Positions 37,916 to 48,800 of a stretch of DNA of 64,000 bases are shown in pieces. Below the pieces are notes generated by a model. The model was not told where the DNA came from and searched no databases. It saw nothing but the letters and a program-made list of their open reading frames with translations. The DNA comes from Callaeas wilsoni (lineage: Eukaryota > Chordata > Aves > Passeriformes > Callaeidae). A program made the position numbers and the translations under genes. Location: contig VWPU01010308.1 in the NCBI GenBank assembly GCA_013398955.1, positions 178,039 through 242,038 on the forward strand, in the 5' to 3' direction. The first letter of the stretch is position 1, and each line of letters starts with the position of its first letter.

Positions 37916-40235
37916 CATGCTTTCTTTATATTGATACTACAACTGTTGCCTGGAAATAAAACCTTAGATGATAATTAAGACACTATAAAAAAAATTCTTC
38001 CTTGATTAAAAGATTTGCTTCCCAAGATTACTTCTTAAAATTAGAATGTAAACAAGACATAAAACATAGCTTCAAAGATTTTCTGTCTCCTCCTATATGA
38101 CATTATAAACTAGCTCAGAGTCAGTCATGACTATTGTTTACTCTTGTCCTCTACTCTGGGACTGAAGAACATCACAACCTAACTGGATTAGCTATTGACC
38201 ACCCATAAGAAGGCAGCCACTTGTGTAGGGTTTTGGCTCAAAAGAAAAAAAAGATGAAAAAATAAGTCCACAAGAAAAAAAAAATCACTAAGTAAAAGCA
38301 TTTTATGCTCATTTCTATGATATCCTTGCATCACACAGAAGCATATAGAACCTTAAAAGTTTCTTAATTGGTTTAGACTCATGAGCCTGAGGTAGGAGAA
38401 GTCTAGTGTCTGACCCCAAGTTCTCTCTGAAATGCAAACTGAGTTCCTTTCATGATCCAAAGTTCAATGTTTTCCAGACATCCTTACTAGACGGATTGAT
38501 TCTGTCTGAAATTCCCTTTTTAAATGAAATCTCCGAACCAGTTACAGAGCACAGGAGACACTGACCTAACTTGTGCCTCACTAGAATCATCTCCTCTCTA
38601 AAAGGACAACCCCTCTATGGTTAATTAGAATAAAGTCATCATCCAGTGTGCTACATATTCCACCAAAATGACTTTGAACTTAATAGGAAATACTTTGCCG
38701 AGAAATTCACATATTTATAAATGCTATACCTTTTTTACTAGTTTTCCCCTGCTGCTTCTCCAATGCAAGAGATGTCTGATTTTCTTGAGATTCATGGTGG
38801 CAATTAGATAATCCAAATGCCCTATGCTGTCACACCCAGACATTCCTCAGTTTTGGAGGGTATGATAATCCTCTTCCTGCTAAGGTCAGTAAGTCTTTCT
38901 TCTTCCACTACACTGGAATTGCAAAACAAAACAGCAAACAGGAGTCTCTGCTCACAGAAAAAGGAGCATCATGACCTATATAACTTACCCAAGGCTAGGG
39001 TAAGTTATTGTTTCTCTAGGGTACAGTTATTGTTTCCATCTCAAACTCTGATATCATCACTTCATCACCTTATGCTGAAGGAATGGAAATTGTTAATGTC
39101 CAAGCAATTTCAGGGTCAGAATTGTACTGAGAGCAAAAATGAGGTGTACCATAAAGACAGCATAATGAGTATATATGGGAGACATTGCAAGGGGAAAACC
39201 AAACAGCCAGTCGACAAAAGCTGAGTATGAATGCATGTGGTACTTTACCTTGTTTGTATATCATAGTGGAAGAGATGAGTGTTGCAGTGTCAGAAAGTGG
39301 GAAAAAATGCAATATACCCCATGTCCTCTACATTGCAGAAAGCATTAACCAAGACCAAAGATCAAGTGCATCACTGTGGCAAAGCCAAGCTATGGAGACT
39401 GTATGTAGGGTATCATAAATAAATGTAAAACTATGAATTAAATACATCGCAGTGAAGAGTATAACCAAGAAACTAAACGCAGACCGTGATTTCTGCAAAA
39501 AGTACTCAAAAAAAGGCCATTTAATGAAGGTTTGCTTGTATATAAAGGGGCATACTGTTACACAGGACAGCCTAGGAAAGGTGGAATCAAGAGTGTGAAG
39601 ATCCAGTAGACAGGTTAAACAAGTCTTTATAGTCCAGGTATAATTTTCAATTGCAAATTGAAAGCCTCCCTGAGGTTAAACATTCACGTAAAGGAATCAA
39701 CTGGAATCTGACAAAATATACTCTCTTTTCTTGGGTCTACGTTGAAGAAAATACTTTGGATTTTACATGTCTCACATGCAATTCTCACAAAACAGATTTG
39801 AGACCACCTAATGTACATACTAAAAATTGAGTAAATAGTATTAAATGGATATAGGTAACATTTTTCTTCTCTTTAAAGAAAATACTAGCTGTGCCACTTC
39901 CTCCAGAAGACAGATCTTCCTAACGACTAATTCTGGTATCAAGCAGCAGTTCATTCTTGGAACTTATTAGGAAGTTCCTAGATTTTTGTTTCCTACTTCC
40001 CACAGTAGGAAATTCACAGAGTGAAATCTTCCTGTTTAGAATGCAAACAATAGGCTTTGGGACTTAATATAAGCAAACTTAGACACTTCATAACTGCAAT
40101 TGCTCCCATAGTAGTTTCAGCATTTTGTGGAGCAAATTATTTTCTGTCCGTGTACTCGCAACTATTCAGGTGGGCACAGAAGAGTCAGAGAGAAGATTCT
40201 GTGTCCAAGTTCAAAGCTGAAGTATGTGCGCCTGC

Positions 40236-40303
40236 CCACTGCAGAAGGGTTGGACCCACATGGTCTTTAAGACCCCTTCCAATCTAAACCATTCTGAGAT
40301 TCA
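40236..40303 (+). mobile_element. CR1 LINE, extreme 3' fragment
   Basis: GGGTTGGACCCACATGGTCTT, then CCCCTTCCAATCTAAACCATTCTGAGATTCAT, which fits the last bases of a CR1 with a decayed terminal repeat. The region to its left (about 40160-40235) may also belong to it but is too diverged to call. Confidence 0.75.
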
Positions 40304-41340
40304 TAATTTCCATCGATTTGAAACCTCAGCAGCCAAACAGCAAATTCTAATAAATCATTTTTGCAAAACATTACCTAAAAATGCACAGCATCAGATTCAC
40401 AGGAAAATCAACAATATTCTTCCATAGTTACAACAGATTTCATTTATGGCAAGTGAAGGCTACCCCACATTCAATAACTCCAAGTAAGCTTTACAGTGAT
40501 TAAGATAAAGAAAGATCATTATTCATGCTTTCCAGAATTATGTATTTTCTCTGACACGTAAACTGTTCTGTAAGAGCCTTGTCATCATTGGCAGTGTTTT
40601 CCATTTTTTCACCTGTCACTGTAACAAATTTATTACCAACTGTTTTGTGCAGATTCATCAATCCTTTACATCAGATTACATGCATCACTGAATTCACTAG
40701 ACAAGAATAACTGACTATACCTTTGAGTTGCAAAGAAATAGAAAATGGAACCTGGAAACATCTAAATATAACCTACAAAAACCCCTGCTTATTTCTTGTT
40801 TTCATCTGCATGTTACTAATATGCATCCTGGCATGAGTACCTTGCATTATTCAAAAGGTCTCCTCTAAGGCAAAAATCCCTACTTAGGAGAACATTTGTT
40901 AAAAATAATTCTCAGGGTTTTTTTTGTTGTTGCATTTTTAAAAAAGGTTTGGGGTAGTTATTCCTTGGTAACGTTCTCAAAATAAATTGTACACTACAAA
41001 ATGCTTTACCCCCTAAGGGAAAATGACAGCAACTAAGCCTCTCATTAGCATTAGTTTCCAAATAACTAATAAAGGAACAATTCTTCAATTCATCTTACAT
41101 CCAGCGAAATGGAAGCACTCATTATCTTCTGCAGCAAGTCCAACTTCTAGAACAGCATGGATATTTTATTTATAAAAATCTGAGGTATAACGAAAGATTA
41201 CAATAGCATAAATTAAAAGCTAGGCTTCCCAAACACCAGTAATTCAGGCTAGGCTATTCATGCCTCTTAGCATCTAGAGACAAAAAAAATCTGGTAAGAC
41301 AGAACTCCAGAAGAATGACAGTAATTAAAAGAATAGTTTG
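40304..41340. other. Intergenic, nothing recognised
   Basis: No exon, RNA gene or repeat is recognised. Confidence 0.55.
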
Positions 41341-41575
41341 GGCTTGAATGGATTTCACAGACCACCTGGTCCACTTCCCCACTCAAAGAAAGACTAACTT
41401 GGACATTACATCCCACAGGCCCTTGTCCAAAGTCAAATTCTGAAGTCCTCCAAGACTCTGGATTCCACCATCTCTCCAAGCAATCTACAGCAGCATGGGC
41501 TTCCCTGCTCCCCACACCATTTGTCAGATTTTCCTTTAAGAAACCTGTTTGTCCTTTTGCTGTTCACCTCCAGGA
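41341..41575 (-). mobile_element. Old, diverged CR1 LINE fragment
   Basis: On the minus strand it reads AACAGCAAAAGGACAAACAGG, then GATTGCTTGGAGAGATGGTGGA, TTGGAGGACTTCAGAATTTG and GACCAGGTGGTCTGTGAAATCC. These follow the order of a CR1 3' region (the TTGCCCAGAGAGGTTGTGGA and GATTGGACTAGATGATCT type phrases) with many substitutions. The terminal octamers are not preserved. This is likely an older subfamily than the other CR1 copies here. Confidence 0.65.
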
Positions 41576-42518
41576 TGAGTTCATCCCCTTCCTGCTGCTG
41601 ACTCTTGTCTAAATTTAAGGCCAGTAAAATTAACACTGTTGTTTATAAATTTAAGAGGAATGTTGTCAAATGTGTGATTACATTTTCCATTTCCCATGTT
41701 ATCAGAGTCACAGTAATTTATACAACCCAATAGTTTACCGCATCCATACTCCTATTTGTAAACCTCAGCCTTTTGAAAAATCATAGCAAACCTTTCCTTA
41801 AGCCTCTCTTTTCCTCCAGTCTCTCCCCTCCTTCCCATGCCTTAAGCTTTCTCTAGAAAGTAGTCCATGAAGAAATGCCCCAAAAAAGGGGAGTAACTAA
41901 AAATGTTACAGAAGTGACAGAGCTCTATTGCAGCTTTCCAGGCCAAATGTGAAAATAGACAACAGGAGTCAGAAATAGAGAAATGTTCAACTACTAGAAA
42001 ATATTATTTTCTCTACTTTCTCTACTAAAAAATACTTACATTTGACCAATTACAACCCATAGCCTAGCAATCCCTGCTACTTTTTTTTGGCAAGATGGAG
42101 GGCTGCTGGGTGTCACTGCTGAAAATTGTCTTGGACTCAAGACTTTTCTGATGTTGAAATTGCTTTATGCATCTTTCAGAGGAATGAGTAAAAACAAAAT
42201 AAGAAATTCTCTCTTCTTTTGAGGCTTTTAGACTTCTCAACTATACCTCACTGAGTAGAAGTAAACTATTGTGAAGTTCTAACCTCCCAGCAATGAATCT
42301 GTATCTGCAGATTTGACTGTTTCTGGCTGGTTGGCTGTTTTAATTCGGAGTATCTCTAGATAGGGTGCATTACACCCCAAATCATTTCAGATTAAAAAGC
42401 CCAGCCTGCTCTAAAGCAGCACTGATGAAGAACTGAACTGGTGAGCATTACTGATCAATTTCTAGCAGCAGAGAAAAAGGAAGATGTCTTAAGCTCTTCA
42501 TCTGCCAACGATCTAGAC
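41576..42518. other. Intergenic, nothing recognised
   Basis: No exon, RNA gene or further repeat is recognised between the CR1 fragment and the SINE. Confidence 0.55.
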
Positions 42519-42663
42519 ACTGAGATTTGCTCGGTTGGTTAAAGCATAGTACTAATAACACCAAGGTTGAGGGTTCACTGCCTGTATGGGCCATATACTT
42601 AAGAGCTGGACTCAATGCTACTTGTGAGAATCTTCCAGCTCAGAATATTCTGTGAATCTGTGA
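42519..42663 (+). mobile_element. tRNA-Ile/CR1 SINE (TguSINE1-like)
   Basis: The first 74 bases (about 42519-42592) read like a diverged tRNA-Ile. They include GCTCGGTTGGTTAAAGCA (D arm with A box), CTAATAA (anticodon loop of tRNA-Ile with AAT), CCAAGGTTGAGGGTTCACTG (T arm with a mutated B box) and GGGCCA (acceptor end plus CCA-like end). A tail follows, GAGCTGGACTCAATG and CTTCCAGCTCAGAATATTCTG, ending in TGTGAATCTGTGA, which resembles a CR1 3' end. A tRNA head on a CR1 tail is the layout of the passerine SINE TguSINE1, mobilised by CR1. It is not a working tRNA gene because the T arm and acceptor stem are damaged. Confidence 0.85.
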
Positions 42664-45189
42664 CCTGATTATCCACAGAATATCCATCCTTGTGTTTAGG
42701 ATGGAACTGGTGTCCCAGACATGAGAGCAGCTCAGCAGGTGAGTTACTGTAATCTGATCACAGCATATTGCTCCAACACTTTAATGCAGTAACATTTGAC
42801 ATAACACAGCAACATAATAACACAGATTTCTATAAAACGCATTGACTTAAGAATAGCAGAGGCCAAACCAAGCTAGCTGTTCTTGCCACTAAAATATCAG
42901 ACTGGTTTTCCCAAGTTTTACAGCTTAGGCTTTAACGTCTTGCAGACAAAGAATGTACATTTATCCAAGAATTAAAGATACAAAAGAAGCACTTCCATGG
43001 CATCCATTTTTCTATCAACCATATAGTTTTATTTTCCTTCCTCAAAGAACTGAACTTGCCAACACCTCAGGTCCCCATCTCCCCATACTACTGCAAGTTC
43101 ATACTGCATTCTCAGTAGCTAGTACCCAGCACACTGAGCCAGGGTCTGACAGTACCTGTACAACACCACTAACAGACAACTGTATGAGAAAACTTAAAAA
43201 ACAATGATTACATTGAAATTTTTTTTTAAACAGTTACATTAGCTCTATTTTCAAATTAAGATAGTACCAGTCTAGCAATCGGTAGAAATGTTTGTTTGGT
43301 TTAAGTGACATAAGGCGTCCCTTAGATACCCTTGATTCCCAGCAAAGTTCTGCACATATGACTTGTACTCACTAAATGCAGACTACCTGCAAAATTTGAT
43401 TCACCATAATAAACAGGCAAGTGCACACAAAAACAGTACTGAAGTTAACAACCAAGAATTAGTAAAACAGCTTAGATTGCAATATATTTGTGTCAAACAA
43501 TATTCTGTAACTGAATTTTATACTGGACTTGGTTACCTGTAAAAAATAGTTATGGGAAAGGAGAACATATCTTAGTGTAAGAGAAACCTTAATAGCTTAA
43601 TCAAAGAATTACTAGTCCAGATCCAATTATTGCAGAAAAGTGACCATTACTATACATAAAAAACACCAGATGCAATAGTAATAATAATTAAGACTGTTGT
43701 ACCTGGACTTCCTGGTACCTCATTCCTGTTCTTGGTGTTAACTCTTCAACCGACCCTTTGAATCTCGAGGCTGATGATGTCTGTGCCAGCCACTGGCATC
43801 CCAAGTCTGAGTGCAATGCTGACAGTTCCTTCCTCCTTACTACATAATTGACTTGGAAACACTTTTACATTTGGTAGTTCACTTGTAACATCTCTATCAC
43901 TGTACCATCCCCTATCACTGGCAACGGTAATATCTGGGTTACAACCTAGCCAGAAATGCAGCCCCTTCTCCTTTCCCCTGAAAAACTTACAACAGACTGG
44001 AACAGGACGTTCTTTTTATTACAAAAAAACAATCTGCACAACTGAGTTAAATATGAATGTCCGGAATGCTGCTCTTCTGAAACTATTTGTTGCCACTGTA
44101 CAGTACCTGCTTGCCATAAACTGACATCCATGTAACCTTCTCAGTGGCACATCCATGAAACAGTAGTTCTAGATGTATCAAAAAATACTGTTACTTAAAT
44201 ATAGTATAGCAAACTTTCAAGTCTGAAATTAAATTCTAGTTCTGAGTCGCACCACTCTGACAAGGCGGTCCCTCCCTCTGTGCAGTAAAATTTTGCTTCT
44301 TTTTTCAAACTATTTGAAATTAAAGTCTAAGCAACACCCGCACAGCTTCCTTAGCCTTTAATTACATATTTAAAATAAGAAGGCCAAAACGAGTTTGAGA
44401 ACAGAAGTACATACTGCACACTTTTATCAGGTCAAGGTGACTATATTAGTAAATATTCAGAAATCATCACAACTAGTAATGACTTTTCAGTTGAAAAGTG
44501 ATCTTTAAAATGTCTGTCCCACAAGTGCTTTTTCCTCCCGTTTATAAAATATTGATGTAGTGTAAGGCCTTCCCTTCTAGCCAGGCAGAGTCACTGCCAT
44601 AGAGACTAAGGAAGTGTAACTGTAGGACCGGCTCTTTGGACAGGTGGATGTTGATCCAAGCGGTGCTCGTTTGACAACTTCATCTCCCTCCCAGAAACAA
44701 GCTGGGAGAACTGAAGAACCTCCTAACTTCAGAAGAGACAGTTTAGACTGTAATCAAACAGCAATTAGTGCCATCTGCATTTACAGGTTTAAACAAAGGA
44801 GATCTGAAAGGGCTTGCTCTCCCTGACAGACCTGATGACTTCTTCCTGGAAAGGCTGACTGCACACTCTAGTAGGTATTTAAGGGCATCTCTGCATTAGG
44901 AGCTAGAGAAGCTAGAGAAGCTAGAGACAAGCTAGAGAAATTTTCAGGGTTTTAAATTCTAAATTAAATGCAAAAGAGAAAACCTAGCTCAAAATTTAGA
45001 TGTCAGATTTTCAGTTCCCAAGGAGGCTGCAAAACTTGCAGAAAATGAGAAAAATATTTTAGCATAGCAATACACCATCATTCTAAAAATATTAAAATAT
45101 TGTCTATGTGAAGTATCCTCATTGCTACTTAACAGTAGTTATATAAACTCTTACACTTATTACAAAATAGATTTCCACCACTACATACC
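42664..45189. other. Intergenic, 3' flank of NAF1
   Basis: No exon, RNA gene or interspersed repeat is recognised, apart from a short tandem repeat at 44901-44940. Part of it could be transcribed as read-through past the predicted NAF1 polyadenylation site. Confidence 0.55.
44901..44940. repeat. Short tandem repeat of AGCTAGAGA units
   Basis: Four imperfect copies of AGCTAGAGA(A/C), period 9 to 11, lie head to tail. Confidence 0.85.
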
Positions 45190-45471
45190 AGTCTCCAAAA
45201 GGCTTTTATTTATCATCTTAAAGCAGCAGATATTATAAAAATAAATCATTACTTATTATTCAGTTACTTTTATCATATAAATTTCTTTTTGGAAACAGAA
45301 CACATACGTAGAAAAAAAAAATTTCTATGGATGTCCCACAAAGCACAAAACTCTGCATTTGTTGTACGGCTGCAGTAAAAGAGAGCATGTCCAAAATAAG
45401 TGAATGTAGTTCTGGCAGCCTGTTCTTTCTCCCTGTAAACTGCAGAGCTCTACATGGACACGTATGGAAAC
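45190..45471 (-). other. NAF1: NAF1 3' untranslated region (predicted)
   Basis: This runs from the stop codon to the expected cleavage site. The end is estimated from the AATAAA at 45205-45210 on the minus strand and a G/T-rich stretch just past it. The resulting 3' UTR is about 280 bases. Longer forms using signals farther left cannot be excluded. Confidence 0.5.
45205..45210 (-). terminator. NAF1: NAF1 polyadenylation signal (predicted)
   Basis: AATAAA on the minus strand (within ATAAATAAAAG), 262 bases past the stop codon, followed by GCCTTTTGGAGACTGGTATG, a G/T-rich stretch suitable as a downstream element. It is the first canonical signal after the stop. Confidence 0.6.
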
Positions 45472-45887
45472 TTAGTAAGGCCTGAACTGAGGAGGATGGC
45501 TGTCTGGAGGAGGTGGCGGCGGCGGCAGCGGTGGCAGAAATGAGTAGGATGGATCGTACATGTTTGGGCCTGTCCACATCATATTCATATTTGAAGGCGA
45601 AGGGTGGAATTGATGCCCATCACCAACAGAACCAAAAATTGGAGGAGGAAAGGCATACTGTTGCATCATGGGATTTTCTCTTCTGTAAGGTTGTGGAAAC
45701 ACTGGTGATTCCTGGTGTATCCTCCTGTCTGAAGAGTATAGCTGTGGTGGTCTTACTTTTGGTCTGAAAAACCCTCGAGGGCCTGATGGAGGAGCAAATG
45801 GATCCCTGAAGAACTCTCTGCCACAGTATCCCCTTGAGTAACTTGAAGCAGGCTGTTGCACTGACTGATGAAGTCCGTTATTCTCAC
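45472..45887 (-). CDS. NAF1: NAF1 exon 8 (last coding exon)
   Basis: It encodes residues 264-400 and the stop; its first two bases complete Ser263, whose codon begins in exon 7. The acceptor is TTCTTTAG before GTGAGAATAAC. The sequence is low in secondary structure: Gln/Ser-rich at first, then Phe/Arg/Pro-rich (YGREFFRDPF, GPRGFFRPKVRPPQ), then Met/Asn/Pro-rich (NMMWTGPNMYDPSYSF) and a run of seven prolines before the conserved PPQFRPY end. A Pro-rich, Phe/Tyr-dotted C-terminus is typical of vertebrate NAF1. The polyproline is coded by a CCG/CCA-rich run that may vary in length between individuals. Confidence 0.95.
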
Positions 45888-48800
45888 CTAAAGAATAAAC
45901 AAATGTAAGAACCCACACACACAGCTGTAATATTATTCTGGAAAGATCAAGTTTAGTCTTTGCAAATCTTTCAAGCTGAAGGCAAGGAAATTTGAAAAGC
46001 AATCTTATCAACAAATAATACTGGCAACTAATACATAAAGAACAAAAAATACCAGCAAATCTATTGTTTAGTAACTCGATTGACTGGAGTAATATAAAAA
46101 GGATGATCCTGAGAGTTGCAAGTTCAGTCTTTAAGAAAGAAATTTCACCTTCTCTCCCTCCAGGCTTTCCATTTGTAGAAATGTATCCCAGGAACATGTA
46201 AATTTTGAGTATTTTGGAAGCTTTCATTTAAAACAAGATTTAAAAACAACACATTTTAAAACTAAAGATAAATCAACACTGCATTTCACTGAAGGGGTAT
46301 CCAGCTTTCAGTCTCAAGTTGGTATTACAGCATAGACACAGGACACAAGAAATTATTCAAGCTCTAATTAATAAAATTAACTTACTCTATCAAAAAAAGG
46401 ACAGTCTGTACCTCTAGCCAATTAGCTTTCAGCATTCATCTTTCTAAGACGAATTTTTCCCTGTACAGCTCACTGTAAACATATTTAATGTTCATAACAA
46501 ATATACAGCCCCTTTATATAAACATCACAGGAGTTTTAATGGGATTAGGACTATAAAATGAAAAGCACTGAAATACTAAAAATTCTCCAAAGAGCTGCTA
46601 AGATATTCAAAAAGCTGCAGAACTTAAACCTTCAGAAGGATTTTACGGCTGGGAGCAACAAAGTATTCAGGAATATAACTCCACATAAAATCACTGAAAT
46701 TTAAAAACCTGTGTGAACCTCATCCTTGGCACCAGACTACACAGCTTTTCAAAGGTGAAAATGTTTTGAAGTCTGGAAAGATAGCTGGATACCAGAATTC
46801 CTACTCATTTTCATGGGGGATTAGGGCAGGCCTCTTGGAAGCACTGAAGTAAAGTACTTGAATGAGTATTTTTCTTCTTTCTTTTATCAGGTACTGTAGT
46901 ATGAGACAATTCTAATGCACTCATGTAAATCTTCATCCGAGACCAACTTTGTGCCTCAATTTGTGACATATCCTTGCTGTTGAATTCTACAGCCAAAACA
47001 AATTGCACACAATTTCAATTTGTGACATGTTATTTACAAAAGAACCCCAGCAAATCAAAACTTATCTCCCTTGACAGAGTGCAGCAGTTCCTCCTGTTGT
47101 GTTCTCAGTTATGGAACATAGTTCACTAACAGCCTCAGCAGGCCCTAGGCAAAGGCAGGTCTGAAGTAAGCTGGCAGAACAAGGATGTGGTGGAAAACAT
47201 ATATATGCCAGGTAAAGAGAAACCTGGAGAAAATAACCATCAGTAATGAAGAGAAAGTACAGCACAATTCAGATCCAACTCTAAAGAGAAAAAAAACCTG
47301 TCAAAACCATAGGGCAAAGCCAGTCCAAGAAAATCATGGCTTTCTTTGACTGATACGAGGGAAGACTGTTAAAGGACAGCTACTTATCTCCCAGATCAAG
47401 AGAAAAGGTTTTCCGTGGGGCACAATGTGTATCAGCTTTACAAAGGAAGTGCAGCAAACTCACAGAAGGAGTCTGTGAGAAATTTAATGGGGGAAGCACC
47501 ATGCTGCAGACAGTTGAAGGAATCTGATAAACAAGCAGTAGAAAAAGGGAAGGGATGAGAGTCGTATTTAAAAGGAGTGGTATAAAAAGCATGCAGCCAA
47601 AGCAGACCAGTGAGAACAGAAAGAGTGATGCAATATGAATTATTCAACCAAAATGGCAGTCAAAAATTGAAGTTTTGTCAGTAGAGAGGCATGAGAGAAG
47701 AGAAAATCTGGTTATTATACTGCAAGCATACACCTGGAACAGATATGACAACAGCAGGAGAAAGGAGAGTAAAGAAGACTATTCATATTATGAAAACCTA
47801 TACACAGCTTTGTCCGTCTAATGACTGCATCAGGTAAACAGAAAGGTTCTCAGCACGCTACACAAGGAAGAGTCATTTAGAAGAGGATTTGTACGTCATG
47901 GGTGAGGAAGAGCTTCCTTTTTAGACAGAGGAACAAATTCTCCATCTAAGACCTGTGTTTCCTCCCTTAATTGCCAAAGAAGTGGGTTTCCAAAAATTGC
48001 ACACGGCCTTCCTCTGTCTTCTCCCAGCACTCAAAGGCTTCCGCTGAACCCCATCCAAATGATGGCATCTGTTCAGTATCCTCACTGTGTGTCAACCAAC
48101 AGTGTTCTAAGAGCCTTTGACTCTCCCCTGACAACTGCTCTGCTGCTACACCACTTCCCTTCCACAGGGTTTCCATTTCAACAGAATACAACTTAATTTT
48201 TCTTCTAAAATAATAAATACGGAATGTAGCCACAAATTCAAACCTAAGTTTGAAAAGTACAGAACTAATATTAACTGTGTAAAATCTCAATCATTAAGAT
48301 AGTTATAAATGTGCAGTCCAAACTTAGTTTAACAAACAAAAGCATTCACATAACATTCACTCACTTGATGGAAGTGTTTCTGATCTGACTTTCTTCCTTC
48401 CTTGACTTGAAGGCTTCTTTTTCTTCTGTTTTGCCTCTCTTTCTTTTTCATCATCACTGAAATCCAAAGCCTGGTTAAATAAAAAAAAAAATTCAGCTGG
48501 CTTCTCAGCACAAGAAAAAGGTTAATACTCCAAAAATTTATCATAACACAATTAATGCAAGACTCAGTTATCCTTTCTAATTTTCCTGAAAAGAGCAACA
48601 TTCAAGAGCTGAACATGAATGTTTGACTGCCTAGATGTTAATAAGAACAGGAAAGGAGCTGGCTGGTTACTGCCAAGAAAAAGCTTTCGAAGAGCAACTG
48701 CAGACTAAGTGAATACAAAATGAATTTTTAAAATAAGTAAAAATTAACTTGGCAACTAATACATAATTCAACAGTTAAACTACATTAAAAAAATCTCTAC

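Larger units (their letters stand above)
32641..40235. other. Intergenic region without recognised genes
   Basis: No exon, RNA gene or large repeat is recognised. It contains a 34-base tandem duplication (34537-34603), a G/T-rich tract (34659-34790), an AT-rich stretch with an adjacent perfect hairpin (35994-36123) and another AT-rich stretch (37825-37915). The 135-residue open frame at 38817-39224 shows no recognisable domain. Confidence 0.5.

Noticed and set aside
38817..39224. 135-residue plus-strand open frame
   Set aside because: No recognisable domain, start context or exon signals. A frame of this length is expected by chance over 64 kb on two strands.
42519..42592. Functional tRNA-Ile gene
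   Set aside because: The T arm, B box and acceptor stem are damaged and a CR1-like tail follows directly, so it is the head of a SINE.
45888..46227. Upstream extension of the exon 8 open frame to a Met at 46227
   Set aside because: It runs through the acceptor site into intron 7 and has no NAF1 resemblance there. The splice from exon 7 fits in phase.
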